The notes: generated by a model not told the origin, from the letters alone. Positions 45,454 through 54,570 are shown, numbered from the stretch's first letter. The stretch is 64,000 nucleotides of DNA from Lacisediminimonas profundi (GCF_008831265.1 NZ_VTTH01000003.1:496001-560000), one strand, 5' to 3'. Numbers and translations are program-made.

Positions 45454-47058
45454 GTGCTTTCCACCGCAAACATCACCATGCAGTTCGGCGCCAAGCCGCT
45501 GTTCGAAAACATTTCCGTCAAGTTTGGCGACGGCAACCGCTATGGCCTCATCGGCGCCAATGGTTGCGGCAAGTCGACTTTCATGAAAATCCTCGGCGGC
45601 GACCTCGAACCAAGTTCAGGCAACGTCTCGCTCGACACCAACGAACGGCTGGGCAAGTTGCGTCAGGACCAGTTCGCATTCGAGGACATGCGGGTGCTGG
45701 ATGTGGTGATGATGGGCCACGTCGAGATGTGGGCCGCCATGACCGAGCGCGATGCGATCTACGCCGATCCGGAAGCCACCGACGACGACTACATGCGCGC
45801 GGCCGACCTGGAAGCGAAGTTTGCCGAATACGACGGCTACACCGCCGAAGCGCGCGCCGGCGAACTGCTGCTTGGTGTCGGCGTTCCGATGGAGCAGCAC
45901 CAGGGGCCGATGAGCAACGTCGCGCCCGGCTGGAAGCTGCGGGTGCTGCTGGCCCAGGCGCTGTTCTCCAATCCGGACATCCTGCTGCTCGACGAGCCGA
46001 CCAACAACCTCGACATCAACACGATCCGCTGGTTGGAAGATGTGCTGAACCAGCGCAACTCGACGATGATCATCATCTCCCATGACCGTCACTTCCTGAA
46101 CCAGGTCTGCACGCACATGGCCGACATGGACTACGGCACGCTGAAGGTCTATCCGGGCAATTACGACGATTACATGCTGGCGTCGACGCAGGCGCGCGCG
46201 CAGCTGCTGTCGGCCAATACCAAGGCCAAGGAAAAGGTTGCCGAGCTGCAGGACTTCGTGCGGCGCTTTTCCGCCAACAAATCCAAGGCGCGGCAGGCCA
46301 CGTCGCGCGCCAAGCAGATCGACAAGATCAAGATGGAGGATATCAAGCCGTCCAGCCGCGCCACTCCGTTCATCCGCTTCGAGATGGAGAAGAAGCTGCA
46401 CCGGCTGGCAGTCGAGACGATCGGCATTTCCAAGGCCTATGACCGGCCCATCTTCAAGAACGTCAGCATGGCGGTCGAGGCTGGCGAGAGGATTGCCATC
46501 ATCGGCGCCAACGGGGCCGGCAAGACGACGCTGCTGCGCTGCATCGGCGGCCCGGAAATCTGCGGCCTGGCGCCGGACAGCGGCATCGTGAAATGGGCGG
46601 AAAATGCCGATCCCGGCTACATGCCCCAGGATCCGACCGAAGAGTTCGCCGTTGACCGTGACCTGACCGACTGGATGGGGCAGTGGACGCGCGAAGGGGA
46701 CGACGACCAGGCTGTGCGCTCCATCCTTGGCCGCCTGTTGTTTTCCGGCGACGAGGTCAAGAAATCGGTGCGCGTGCTCTCGGGTGGCGAGAAGGGCCGC
46801 ATGATCTACGGCAAGCTGATGTTGGGCCGGCACAACGTCCTGCTGATGGACGAGCCGACCAACCACATGGACATGGAGTCGATCGAGGCCCTTAACATCG
46901 CGCTGGACAAATATGTCGGCACGCTGATCTTCGTCTCGCACGATCGTGAATTCGTCTCCTCGCTGGCGACCCGGATCATCGAGATCAAGGATGGCGAAGT
47001 GATCGATTTCCAGGGCGGCTACGAAGATTACCTGCGCAGCCAGGGCATCGAAGCCTGA
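45454..47058 (+). CDS. ybiT: ABC-F family ATPase, YbiT-like
   Basis: This 534-residue soluble protein has two ATP-binding domains: GANGCGKST near 34-42 with [11 protein letters not shown], and GANGAGKTT with LSGGEKGRM and [11 protein letters not shown] linker of about 80 residues ([19 protein letters not shown]) between them is the ABC-F P-site tRNA-interaction region. The first ATPase uses APGWKLRVL in place of LSGGQ, as in E. coli YbiT. GTG 45454 gives [20 protein letters not shown], matching YbiT's start. It acts on the ribosome in translation under stress; no membrane partner is expected. Confidence 0.92.
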   Translation: MLSTANITMQFGAKPLFENISVKFGDGNRYGLIGANGCGKSTFMKILGGDLEPSSGNVSLDTNERLGKLRQDQFAFEDMRVLDVVMMGHVEMWAAMTERDAIYADPEATDDDYMRAADLEAKFAEYDGYTAEARAGELLLGVGVPMEQHQGPMSNVAPGWKLRVLLAQALFSNPDILLLDEPTNNLDINTIRWLEDVLNQRNSTMIIISHDRHFLNQVCTHMADMDYGTLKVYPGNYDDYMLASTQARAQLLSANTKAKEKVAELQDFVRRFSANKSKARQATSRAKQIDKIKMEDIKPSSRATPFIRFEMEKKLHRLAVETIGISKAYDRPIFKNVSMAVEAGERIAIIGANGAGKTTLLRCIGGPEICGLAPDSGIVKWAENADPGYMPQDPTEEFAVDRDLTDWMGQWTREGDDDQAVRSILGRLLFSGDEVKKSVRVLSGGEKGRMIYGKLMLGRHNVLLMDEPTNHMDMESIEALNIALDKYVGTLIFVSHDREFVSSLATRIIEIKDGEVIDFQGGYEDYLRSQGIEA

Positions 47059-47093
47059 TCCTGCTGGTCCATTGTCTGACGGGAAACGACGGC

Positions 47094-47128
47094 AAGCCGG
47101 GGGGGCATCACGCAGATCCCCCCAGCTT
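47094..47128. terminator. hairpin between convergent ybiT and an unknown gene
   Basis: AAGCCGGGGGG (47094-47104) pairs with CCCCCCAGCTT (47118-47128) with one mismatch, an 11-bp stem. It lies 36 bp after the ybiT stop and 16 bp before the stop of the facing gene. No long T run follows, so it is terminator-like rather than canonical. Confidence 0.5.
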
Positions 47129-47143
47129 GCTTGCCTTTGGTAC

Positions 47144-47704
47144 TCAGGTAGTACTGATCGCGTCTTCAGGGGCTGGTTTCATGTTCAGCAGCGAGTCGAT
47201 CCGGTCCCGCAAGCCGAGCGCCGTTTCCGTGTCGCGGCTTTTGAGCACCGCTTCCAGGAAGGGCGTTCGCAGTTCGCGAAAGTCGTCGATCGAGCCGCAT
47301 TTCTCGACTTTGAGTTGCAAGGCGTAGCCGCGCAGGCCAAGCGTGGCCTTGATGGCTTCGCTGAAAAACTGGTAGATCGCTGCGTATTGGGTCTGACCCG
47401 GCTGGAGCAGGTCAGTCGCAACTGGCTGCGCAGGTGGGGCCAGGCCAGGGGAGGAAACAGGCGGCGCGCCAGCCTCCGTTTCCGCCACCGCCCCTTGATG
47501 CGAGGCGATGAACTCGCCAGCAAGCAATTCCTCGAGCACCTCTCCGGTTACGCCGATCGTTGCAAACTTCGCGAGCAGGGCCTCCCCGGTGGTCTTGCCA
47601 TCCACCAGCAGCAGGATGCTGCGGATCCGGGACGGCAGTTGATAGCGGCGGGTCGCAATTTCTTCACGACCCTTTTCAGTCTTGTCAAAAACAAGTTGCA
47701 TCAT
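47144..47704 (-). CDS. conserved-looking protein of unknown function
   Basis: This 186-residue protein starts MMQLVFDKTEKGREEIATRR; the segment LPSRIRSILLLVDGKTTGEALLAKF looks like a small winged-helix or MarR-like N-domain. A Pro/Ala-rich linker (about 90-115) leads to a helical C-domain. No signal peptide or membrane segment is visible. ATG 47704 (or 47701) was chosen; an upstream start at 47758 is open but adds residues of unclear origin. No family name is recognised. It is convergent with ybiT and divergent from nadA. Confidence 0.65.
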   Translation of the reverse strand: MMQLVFDKTEKGREEIATRRYQLPSRIRSILLLVDGKTTGEALLAKFATIGVTGEVLEELLAGEFIASHQGAVAETEAGAPPVSSPGLAPPAQPVATDLLQPGQTQYAAIYQFFSEAIKATLGLRGYALQLKVEKCGSIDDFRELRTPFLEAVLKSRDTETALGLRDRIDSLLNMKPAPEDAISTT

Positions 47705-47971
47705 GGGCGCACGAATTCCTTTAACTGGTTGTGTGTTGTCTCCATACAGTCGCTCCATTCATTGTTCTTGGACATCGGGATTGCGACCGCCTGCTTGCGT
47801 GCCCAGTATCCACCCAATCTTTCCAAGCGTAAATATGAGCGACTGCTTTATCATGTCGGGTTCGCACAAATGGGCCTTTGCCACTTGAAAACGGTCCTCG
47901 CAGTATCATGTAGGCTGCGCAATGAGAAATATCGGCGCATTGCACCTTAATCACGACTTGTCGCTTTCACC

Positions 47972-49111
47972 ATGCAAACGATTTCCCTGAAGTCTGTCGA
48001 GTTCGAACGGCCACAGATGCGCGGCGGCATCAGCTGCACAGCCTCTGCCTGGGCGCGCGTACCGGCACTGCCAACGCCAGCAGAACGGGTAGCCCTGAAG
48101 GATCGTATCCGCCGCCTGCTCAAGGAGCGCCATGCGGTCCTGGTCGCCCACTATTACGTCGACAGCGACCTGCAGGACCTGGCCGACGAAACCGGCGGCT
48201 GCGTATCCGACTCGCTCGAAATGGCGCGTTTCGGACGCGACCATCCTGCCCGGACCCTGGTAGTCGCCGGGGTGCGCTTCATGGGCGAGACTGCAAAAAT
48301 ATTGAGTCCCGACAAGACGGTGCTGATGCCGGACCTGGATGCGACCTGTTCGCTTGACCTCGGCTGTCCGGCCGACGAGTTCGCTGCTTTCTGCGACCAG
48401 CATCCCGACCGTACCGTCGTGGTGTACGCCAACACCAGCGCACAGGTGAAGGCCCGTGCCGACTGGGTGGTGACGTCGTCGATCGGCCTCGAAATCGTCG
48501 CGCACCTGCACGCGCAAGGCAAGAAGATCCTGTTTGCGCCGGACAAGCACTTGGGCAGCTACATCCAGAAGATGACCGGTGCCGACATGCTGATGTGGCA
48601 AGGTTCCTGCGTGGTCCATGACGAATTCAAGGGCGTGGAGCTGGAACTGCTGAAGCGCGAGCATCCGGACGCGCTGGTGCTGGTGCATCCGGAATCGCCG
48701 CCGTCCGTGGTGGCGCTGGCCGATGTGGTTGGCTCGACTTCGCAGATGATCAAGGCGACGCAATCGCCGCTGCATGACAAGTTCATTGTCGCCACTGACA
48801 CCGGCATCCTGCACAAGATGCGTCTGGCAGCCCCCGGCAAGCAATTCATCGAAGCGCCGACCGCCGGCAACAGCGCGACTTGCAAAAGTTGCACGCATTG
48901 CCCCTGGATGGCGATGAACAGCCTGGAGAACCTGGCCCAGGTGCTGGAAAACGGCGACAACGAGATTTTTGTGGATCCTGAAATCGGCCGCCGCGCCTAT
49001 GTCTCGATCGACCGCATGCTGGCGTTTGCCGAGAGCCTCAAGCAGAACACCCGGCCGGGTGCCGACCTGGCGAAGGAAGAAGCCTTGTTCGCCGGCATCG
49101 GTCCGGCATGA
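47972..49111 (+). CDS. nadA: quinolinate synthase A
   Basis: This 379-residue enzyme condenses iminoaspartate with dihydroxyacetone phosphate to quinolinate in NAD synthesis. Cluster cysteines are Cys126 ([11 protein letters not shown]), Cys213 ([11 protein letters not shown]) and Cys310 in CKSCTHC (304-310), matching the three [4Fe-4S] ligands of the E. coli enzyme. Active-site segments [14 protein letters not shown] and CVSDSLEMA are present. It overlaps nadC by four bases. nadB (L-aspartate oxidase) is not in view. No clear ribosome site precedes ATG 47972. A 411-residue frame on the opposite strand is a shadow. Confidence 0.95.
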   Translation: MQTISLKSVEFERPQMRGGISCTASAWARVPALPTPAERVALKDRIRRLLKERHAVLVAHYYVDSDLQDLADETGGCVSDSLEMARFGRDHPARTLVVAGVRFMGETAKILSPDKTVLMPDLDATCSLDLGCPADEFAAFCDQHPDRTVVVYANTSAQVKARADWVVTSSIGLEIVAHLHAQGKKILFAPDKHLGSYIQKMTGADMLMWQGSCVVHDEFKGVELELLKREHPDALVLVHPESPPSVVALADVVGSTSQMIKATQSPLHDKFIVATDTGILHKMRLAAPGKQFIEAPTAGNSATCKSCTHCPWMAMNSLENLAQVLENGDNEIFVDPEIGRRAYVSIDRMLAFAESLKQNTRPGADLAKEEALFAGIGPA

Positions 49112-49971
49112 GCACCCTGAAAAATCCGCATACGCCATTCGATGTGGCGCTGGCGGCTGCGTTTGAACGGAACATCGCTGCGGCACTGGCCGAGGATGTC
49201 GGTTCCGGCGACCTGACGGGCTTGCTGGTGCCTGCTGACCAGCAAGTCGACGCTCGGGTGGTGGTGCGCGAGGAAGCGGTGCTGTGCGGCGCCCCGTGGT
49301 TCGAAGGCGTCATGACGCAGGTCGATCCGCGCATTGCAATTCAATGGCATTACGCCGAGGGCGACCTGATGGCGCCCGATACCCCGGTCTGTTCCATCCA
49401 TGGTCCGGCACGCGCCTTGCTGACCGCCGAGCGCGGCGCGCTCAATTTCCTGCAGTTGCTATCGGGTGTTGCGACCGCGACGCGTCGTTACGTCGACCTG
49501 GTCCGCGGCACCCGGGCCGTCGTGCTCGATACCCGCAAGACCTTGCCCGGCCTGCGGCTGGCGCAGAAATATGCGGTGCGTGTCGGCGGTGGGGCCAATC
49601 AGCGGCTGGCACTGTATGACGGTATCCTGATCAAGGAAAACCATATTGCTGCAGCGGGCGGGATTGCCAGTGCGATGAAGGCTGCGCACGCGATCAAGGC
49701 CGGTGTTCCGGTGCAGATCGAAGTCGAGAACCTTGACGAGCTGCGCCAGGCACTGGCAGCCGGGGCGACCTCGGTCCTGCTGGACAATTTCACGCTGGCG
49801 CAGATGCGGGAAGCGGTAGCCATCAACGGCGGCCGTGCCCTGCTGGAAGCGTCGGGCGGCGTCAACGCACAGACTTTGCGCTCAATAGCAGAGACCGGCG
49901 TCGACCGCATCTCGGTTGGCAGCCTGACCAAGGATGTCAAGGCGACGGATTATTCGTTGCGGGTGCTGTAG
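49108..49971 (+). CDS. nadC: nicotinate-nucleotide pyrophosphorylase (carboxylating)
   Basis: This 287-residue enzyme turns quinolinate and PRPP into nicotinate mononucleotide. Family segments are [22 protein letters not shown]-like [38 protein letters not shown] (given here as GGGANQRL and [10 protein letters not shown]), VEVEN-like IEVENLDE and EASGGVN. Its ATG overlaps the nadA stop (ATGA), so they are translationally coupled. It is followed by the third copy of the dispersed palindrome and a long hairpin. Confidence 0.95.
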   Translation: MSTLKNPHTPFDVALAAAFERNIAAALAEDVGSGDLTGLLVPADQQVDARVVVREEAVLCGAPWFEGVMTQVDPRIAIQWHYAEGDLMAPDTPVCSIHGPARALLTAERGALNFLQLLSGVATATRRYVDLVRGTRAVVLDTRKTLPGLRLAQKYAVRVGGGANQRLALYDGILIKENHIAAAGGIASAMKAAHAIKAGVPVQIEVENLDELRQALAAGATSVLLDNFTLAQMREAVAINGGRALLEASGGVNAQTLRSIAETGVDRISVGSLTKDVKATDYSLRVL

Positions 49972-50007
49972 GGCGCTTGCCTTGGCGCAGTGCTAATTGC
50001 GTAGTCC

Positions 50008-50058
50008 GCCGCAACGCCACGAATGCACCCTCCCCTTGAAAGGGACGGAGCGTAATTG
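50008..50058. repeat. dispersed palindromic repeat, copy 3, degenerate stem
   Basis: The copy has flank CGCAACGCCACGAAT, stem arms GCACCCTCCC (50025-50034) and GGGACGGAGC (50042-50051) with two mismatches, and loop CTTGAAA in the same sense as copy 1. It starts 37 bp after the nadC stop. Confidence 0.7.
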
Positions 50059-50068
50059 GCACGCGTCG

Positions 50069-50126
50069 TTTCCCGCCCTCACTGCGGTATCGCAAGCTTT
50101 TGCGGCAGTAACGCGCGGGCGGGGAA
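50069..50126. other. long nested hairpin downstream of nadC
   Basis: Outer arms TTTCCCGCCC (50069-50078) and GGGCGGGGAA (50117-50126) pair with one bulge. Inside, ACTGC (50081-50085) pairs with GCAGT (50105-50109) and CGCAA (50091-50095) with TTGCG (50100-50104) around GCTT. It could be a terminator or a structured RNA leader for the next gene at 50179; a run of A and T follows. Confidence 0.55.
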
Positions 50127-50178
50127 TTAAAAGCATCAAGCGTGCCTCTAACCGCCAGTTCAATATTCAGGGGTAGTC

Positions 50179-50499
50179 ATGCCCGCCGACAGCAAGCCAG
50201 CCAAGCCCATACCGGAATCCCCGCCGCAAGTGAAGGAAGGGCAGGGCGCATCCGAAGGGTTTGCCGCCGACACGCTCAACCTTCTCAGCGAGCACAAGGG
50301 CAAGCTTGCGGTCGGTGCGGCGGCTGCGCTCGGCCTGATGATCCTTTACAACTGGCGCGAGAAATCTCTGGCAGAGGAAGATCCGGAAGCCTACGCCCGG
50401 CTCAAAAAGTTCACCGCGCCGTTCAAGCCGGCGGACGAGATCGAGCAGGAAGAATTCGAGCGCAAGATGCGCGAACAGGCCGGGACAGCGTCCCCCTGA
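50179..50499 (+). CDS. single-pass membrane protein of unknown function
   Basis: This 106-residue protein has a Pro/Glu-rich N-terminal third and one hydrophobic segment (VGAAAALGLMILYNW, about residues 54-68). An acidic, Glu-rich C-terminal part follows (IEQEEFERKMREQ). No cleavage signal is evident. ATG 50179 has AGGGG upstream. It follows the long hairpin after nadC. I recognise no family. Confidence 0.6.
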   Translation: MPADSKPAKPIPESPPQVKEGQGASEGFAADTLNLLSEHKGKLAVGAAAALGLMILYNWREKSLAEEDPEAYARLKKFTAPFKPADEIEQEEFERKMREQAGTASP

Positions 50500-50579
50500 A
50501 CGACTTCATTTGACTGGCTTGGCGGGCGGCGTCACGCCGTCATGTCCCCGCCGCCGCGCTGGTTGCAGGTTTCTCCTGC

Positions 50580-50849
50580 TTATTCCTTGTCAGTCCGATG
50601 CTCTCGCTTCATTTCCTTGCGGTGAATGCGCTTTGGATGGCGTGGCTTCGTGCTTGAGGCGGCACCTGGAGTCGCCTGGCTTGCACCCGAAGTCGATGCC
50701 TGATGCCGCGCCTTGATTTCCTCGGCGCGTTTCTCGACATCCCGGACTTTTGCCGGATCGGTGCTTTCCGAAATTCCTTCCAGCGGAGCATTCTGCGCAA
50801 ACGCAGAGGCGCCAAGCGCCAACATCGAGATCAGCAGCAATTTCTTCAT
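50580..50849 (-). CDS. small secreted protein, Lys/Arg-rich tail
   Basis: This 89-residue protein has a clear signal peptide (MKKLLLISMLALGASAFA, cut before QNAPLEG). The mature part has an Asp/Lys/Glu helix followed by a Ser/Thr/Ala stretch and a basic end (RIHRKEMKREHRTDKE). It is presumably periplasmic. The ribosome site GGAGG precedes ATG 50849. No family name is recognised. It belongs to a patch of small genes between nadC and mobA. Confidence 0.75.
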   Translation of the reverse strand: MKKLLLISMLALGASAFAQNAPLEGISESTDPAKVRDVEKRAEEIKARHQASTSGASQATPGAASSTKPRHPKRIHRKEMKREHRTDKE

Positions 50850-50946
50850 GAATCCCTCCAGTTAAAATGAAAATGAGCAGGTTGGCTTGAGCGGGACGGG
50901 TAGCGGCGGGCCAGGCTCGGTCCGGCCATTGCGCTCGACAGATTTT

Positions 50947-51033
50947 TTATTGCGGAATCAGCACAAGCAGGATGAATGACAGTCCGGCCAGCATGCCGGC
51001 CAGCAGCAGCATCACGATCAGAGGAATTTTCAT
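50947..51033 (-). CDS. 28-residue membrane peptide
   Basis: ATG 51033 opens a frame of 28 codons ending in TAA: MKIPLIVMLLLAGMLAGLSF then ILLVLIPQ. It is a single hydrophobic helix with one lysine at the start and no acidic residue. AAGGAACACCC precedes it with good spacing. Its composition is that of small membrane proteins such as regulators of larger pumps, but no partner is known. It is too short for usual gene calling. Confidence 0.55.
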   Translation of the reverse strand: MKIPLIVMLLLAGMLAGLSFILLVLIPQ

Positions 51034-51262
51034 GGGTGTTCCTTGTCGGTTCGTCCTCATTTGAGGGAGCCATGGCGAAAGCGTTCCAATCGACGCGCTT
51101 TGATCGTGCGATGTGTCAGTTCTGGATGGCGAGCGCAGGTTTTTGCCCGATCAGCGCCCCTTGTTCTTGCTCCTTTATTCCGTTGTCAATTATCAAAACG
51201 ACATTAATTCATATCGTGAAAATGGAATCGTTCGACAATCACTGACAACTCGGGGGAAGCGA

Positions 51263-51559
51263 ATGGAGACTGAACGCAAATATGATCCGGACAACCTGCT
51301 GGCGTCGTTGATCGGGCAACTGAAATTGAAAAATGACGCAGCGTTGTCGCGGGCGCTCGAGGTGTCGCCACCGGTCATCAGCAAGATCCGTCATCGCCGG
51401 CTTCCGGTGACCGGATCACTGCTGATTCGAATGCATGAGGTCACCAAGCTCAGCATCGGCGAACTGCGTGGCCTGCTCGGCGATCGCCGCAACAAGTTCC
51501 GCATCAGTGACAAGCATTTCAAGCCGAAGTCAGCGGGGCAACTGCAGGCAAGCCAGTGA
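51263..51559 (+). CDS. XRE/Cro-like HTH protein
   Basis: This 98-residue protein has a helix-turn-helix in the middle: LKLKNDAALSRALEVSPPVI then SKIRHRRLPVTGSLLIRMHEV, with a basic C-terminal tail (GDRRNKFRIS). Such short single-domain regulators bind DNA as dimers. ATG 51263 has GGGGGAAG upstream. It is followed after one base by a secreted-protein gene on the same strand, which it might co-transcribe with. The target is unknown. Confidence 0.8.
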   Translation: METERKYDPDNLLASLIGQLKLKNDAALSRALEVSPPVISKIRHRRLPVTGSLLIRMHEVTKLSIGELRGLLGDRRNKFRISDKHFKPKSAGQLQASQ

Positions 51560-51560
51560 T

Positions 51561-52100
51561 ATGGATGCAAGCCGACACATCAAGTCATCGGACGCTGGCC
51601 AGGCTTGGCGGGCTCGCGCATCGCCGGGCAGGATGACAGGGCTGGCGTCGACGCTGTTTTCGGCCATGCTGCTGGGCCTTGTGCCGGGGCCTGCGGCCGC
51701 GGCCAGTCTTGGTGACATGTTAGGCGCCCTGACCGGGGGCAACGGTGATTATGGCCGGGGGCGCGACCTCAACGATGCCTTGCGCAGGCTGGCAGCGCAG
51801 ATGAACCGCAGCATGCCGCAGGATATCGACAAGGAATTCCGGCTGGACCGGGTCACTGCCGAACCCGGCGCGCAACTGGTCTATCACTACACCTTGCGTG
51901 AAAGGCGGGCCGCAGACGTGCCTCCCGCGGTCTTGAACCAGCAGATGGCGCCAGTCGTGCGGCAAAGGCTTTGCCAGGACCCGCAGATGACCAGGCTTCT
52001 CGACAGCGGCGCCGGCGTGGCTTATTCGTATCGTGGCAGCGACGGCATCGAGATCGGCAAGCTCTCGTTCCGTCAGCAGGATTGCAGCAAGAAAGGTTGA
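51561..52100 (+). CDS. exported protein of unknown function
   Basis: This 179-residue product (from ATG 51561) has an Arg-rich n-region and a signal core (TLFSAMLLGLVPGPAAAA). A mature domain follows with DLNDALRRLAAQMNRSMPQD, VYHYTLRERRA and two cysteines near the end. ATG 51633 gives a standard-length signal peptide and is the alternative. No named family is recognised. The 52101-52186 gap holds a ribosome site for the next gene and little else. Confidence 0.6.
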   Translation: MDASRHIKSSDAGQAWRARASPGRMTGLASTLFSAMLLGLVPGPAAAASLGDMLGALTGGNGDYGRGRDLNDALRRLAAQMNRSMPQDIDKEFRLDRVTAEPGAQLVYHYTLRERRAADVPPAVLNQQMAPVVRQRLCQDPQMTRLLDSGAGVAYSYRGSDGIEIGKLSFRQQDCSKKG

Positions 52101-52186
52101 CCTGAGCTGATGCCGCCGTCCAGACGATGCGCCATGAGCGCCATGTCCGCGATGTCAGCTATCGTTCTCCCAACCAGGAAGCCACC

Positions 52187-52432
52187 ATGGGTTTCAAATG
52201 CGTCAGTCGCTGCGAACGTCGCTGCAAGCGTGGTTGTCAACGTGGTTGTCAACGCGGTTGCCAACGCGGTTGCCAACATATCCTGCTTTCATGCCTGTGC
52301 GGCCTGCTGTTTGCGTGCACGGTGGAAGGCCCGGGCGTTCCCAGTTCCGGCTCCAGCAATGGCGGGGTGACCATGCGTGAGGTCGTCGGCGACTTTTGTC
52401 CGCCGGCACAGGCGATGAAGGGCAATTGCTGA
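52187..52432 (+). CDS. small lipoprotein with a cysteine at every fourth residue
   Basis: This 81-residue protein has AGGAAG upstream of ATG 52187. Residues 5, 9, 13, 17, 21, 25 and 29 are all Cys, each separated by three mostly basic residues (CVSR, CERR, CKRG, then four CQRG). A hydrophobic stretch follows (HILLSCLCGLLFAC) whose end LFAC is a good lipobox, with Cys44 as the lipidated residue. A short Gly/Ser-rich tail with two cysteines completes it. The Cys repeat lies ahead of the lipobox, in what would be the removed signal. I recognise no family. Confidence 0.6.
   Translation: MGFKCVSRCERRCKRGCQRGCQRGCQRGCQHILLSCLCGLLFACTVEGPGVPSSGSSNGGVTMREVVGDFCPPAQAMKGNC
52229..52276. repeat. 12-bp coding tandem repeat, 4 copies
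   Basis: CGTGGTTGTCAA occurs twice, then CGCGGTTGCCAA twice, exactly adjacent. It encodes Arg-Gly-Cys-Gln units of the Cys-repeat lipoprotein in frame. Three preceding units share the same period with more base changes. Confidence 0.9.
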
Positions 52433-52602
52433 AAGCCTTGTGCCGCACGCCTTGGCCGTACTAACCGACCTCGCGCCCCGTATTCTTGCTATTGATCGCG
52501 CGCAATTTTTCCCATTCATTGCGTGGCTATGATTGCTCCATACCCGTGCCGCATCGCGACACGGGCTGCGGGTTCAGCCAACCCGGTCAACGTGGAGAAA
52601 AC

Positions 52603-52716
52603 ATGTCACAGCGCCGCCGTTCCACCTTCGCCCGCATCCGGAATTACTACCGCATATTCCGCCTGCATTCGGGTCGCGTGCGCTCGCTGTACTTCGCGCT
52701 GAGCCTCGCCTTGTGA
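52603..52716 (+). CDS. 37-residue basic small protein
   Basis: This short frame begins MSQRRRSTFARIRNYYRIFR and ends FALSLAL. GGAGAAAAC precedes ATG 52603 with suitable spacing. It is strongly basic with many aromatic residues and no membrane helix. It might be a nucleic-acid-binding or ribosome-associated peptide; there is no family evidence. The 170 bp before it show nothing clear. Confidence 0.45.
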   Translation: MSQRRRSTFARIRNYYRIFRLHSGRVRSLYFALSLAL

Positions 52717-52738
52717 GGCCCTGGCTCCAGATCGCTTT

Positions 52739-53332
52739 TCAATCAAGCTCGTAGCGCTTTAGTTCCTCCAGCGAGTTGATGTTGCGGAACGCCGATTCGT
52801 CGGGGAATTCGACTTCGACGGTCGCCAGGCTGGCATACCAGGCATCGATCTTCCGGCCGCCGCCGTGCAGGTAGGCTTCCAGGTTCGGCAGCAGTGTCGT
52901 GCGAACCAGGCAGAACACCGGGTGCGGCTGGCGCTGCTCGCCGCTGCCGGTGACCGCTACCGCAATGTCGGCATGCTTTTCCTCCAGCGCATGGGCCAGT
53001 CGCTCCACCAGATCCAGCGGCAGGAAGGGCGAATCGCAGGGTGCCGTGACCAGGAATTCGGTTTCGCAATGGGACAGTCCGGTATGCAGCCCGGCAAGCG
53101 GGCCGGCAAAACCGCCGATCTGGTCCGGCCAGACTTCCACGCCGAACGCTTCGTAAGGACCCAGGTTCTGGTTGGCGTTGATCATCAAGGTGCCGACCTG
53201 CGGTTGCAGCCGCATCATCACGTGCAGCGCCATCGGTGCGCCACGGAATTGCTGCAAGCCCTTGTCGACTGTGCCCATGCGGGTGCCGCGTCCGCCGGCC
53301 AGGATCAGGCCGGTGATCTGATTGAGGTCCAT
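52739..53332 (-). CDS. mobA: molybdenum cofactor guanylyltransferase
   Basis: This 197-residue enzyme joins GMP to molybdopterin, making the guanine dinucleotide cofactor of DMSO-reductase-family enzymes. The nucleotide motif LILAGGRGTRMGTVDKGL is at residues about 9-26, followed by PDQIGGFAGPLAGL and PCDSPFLP. It lies upstream of the formate dehydrogenase locus, whose catalytic subunit needs this cofactor, and is divergent from apbC over 149 bp. Confidence 0.93.
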   Translation of the reverse strand: MDLNQITGLILAGGRGTRMGTVDKGLQQFRGAPMALHVMMRLQPQVGTLMINANQNLGPYEAFGVEVWPDQIGGFAGPLAGLHTGLSHCETEFLVTAPCDSPFLPLDLVERLAHALEEKHADIAVAVTGSGEQRQPHPVFCLVRTTLLPNLEAYLHGGGRKIDAWYASLATVEVEFPDESAFRNINSLEELKRYELD

Positions 53333-53481
53333 TATTGGGTATATCTTTCGTGTGGTTGGTTCGCGCGAGCCAATATAACTGATTCAGCGCGCTGATTCGG
53401 CGGCGCGACAGTCATGGCTGCAATTGCAAGCACCTTGATGCTCTTTGGTTTAGACTGATCGCGCACTATATTGGAGACGCG

Positions 53482-54570
53482 ATGAGTATTTCGGTTGAAG
53501 CAGTCCGGTCGGCATTGAGCCAGGTAATTGACCCTAACACCGGCAAGGATTTTGTCAGCGCCAAGGCGGCGAAAAACATCAAGGTCGAGGGCAACGATGT
53601 GTCGCTCGACGTCGAACTCGGTTATCCGGCCAAGAGCCAGCTCGACATGCTGCGCAAGATGGTGATCGCGGCGGTGCGCGCGATACCGGGGGCCGGCAAT
53701 GTCAGCGTAAACATGCAGTCGAAGATCGTGGCCCATTCCGCGCAGCGCGGCGTCAAGCTGTTGTCCAACGTCAAGAACATCATTGCGGTGGCATCGGGCA
53801 AGGGCGGGGTCGGAAAGTCGACCACCGCGGTGAACCTGGCGCTGGCGCTATCGGCCGAGGGTGCCTCGGTCGGCTTGCTCGACGCCGACATCTATGGTCC
53901 GTCGCAGCCGATGATGATGGGCATCACCGGACGGCCCGAATCAGTTGACGGCAAGACCATGGAGCCGATGGAAAATCACGGCCTGCAGGTGTCGTCGATC
54001 GGCTTCATGATCGACCCCGACGAGCCGATGGTCTGGCGCGGACCGATCGTGACGCAGGCGCTGCAGCAACTGCTGGAGCAGACCAACTGGCGCGACCTCG
54101 ATTACCTGATTGTCGACATGCCGCCCGGTACCGGCGACATCCAGTTGACGCTGGCGCAAAAAGTGCCGGTGACCGGCGCGGTCATCGTCACCACCCCGCA
54201 GGACATCGCCCTGCTCGACGCCCGCAAGGGACTGAAGATGTTCGAGAAGGTGGGCATTCCCATCCTCGGCGTGGTGGAAAACATGAGCGTCCACATCTGC
54301 TCCAACTGCGGCCACGCGGAACCGATCTTCGGCGCCGGCGGCGGCGAGAAGTTGTGCGCACAGTACGGCGTTGACTTCCTCGGTGCGCTGCCGCTGACGA
54401 TGTCGATCCGCGAGCAGACCGATTCCGGCCGCCCGACCGTGGTTGCCGATCCGGATGGACAAGTCGCGCAGATCTACAAGGACATCGCCCGGCGGATCGC
54501 GGTCAAGGTCGCCGAAAAGGCGAAGGACATGTCGAGCAAGTTTCCCAGCATTGTTGTCAAGAACGACTAG
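53482..54570 (+). CDS. apbC: Mrp/ApbC-type P-loop Fe-S cluster carrier
   Basis: This 362-residue ATPase has an N-terminal DUF59-like domain (residues 1-75), a deviant Walker A GKGGVGKS at 106-113, GLLDADIYGPSQP, VDMPPGTGD, and a CSNC cluster-binding pair near 275. It carries [4Fe-4S] clusters to apo-enzymes in the cytoplasm. GGAG precedes ATG 53482. Its place before the Fe-S-rich formate dehydrogenase locus fits a supply role, though the gene is a general housekeeping one. Confidence 0.94.
   Translation: MSISVEAVRSALSQVIDPNTGKDFVSAKAAKNIKVEGNDVSLDVELGYPAKSQLDMLRKMVIAAVRAIPGAGNVSVNMQSKIVAHSAQRGVKLLSNVKNIIAVASGKGGVGKSTTAVNLALALSAEGASVGLLDADIYGPSQPMMMGITGRPESVDGKTMEPMENHGLQVSSIGFMIDPDEPMVWRGPIVTQALQQLLEQTNWRDLDYLIVDMPPGTGDIQLTLAQKVPVTGAVIVTTPQDIALLDARKGLKMFEKVGIPILGVVENMSVHICSNCGHAEPIFGAGGGEKLCAQYGVDFLGALPLTMSIREQTDSGRPTVVADPDGQVAQIYKDIARRIAVKVAEKAKDMSSKFPSIVVKND

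Noticed and set aside
47951-49186. 411-residue frame on the minus strand opposite nadA
   Set aside because: It is the shadow of nadA and nadC, whose motifs are unmistakable; its own translation is His/Arg/Gln-rich with no family pattern.
52203-52448. minus-strand frame with VGNR and VDNH repeats
   Set aside because: It is the opposite reading of the 12-bp repeat; it has no ribosome site, while the plus-strand frame has one plus a lipobox.
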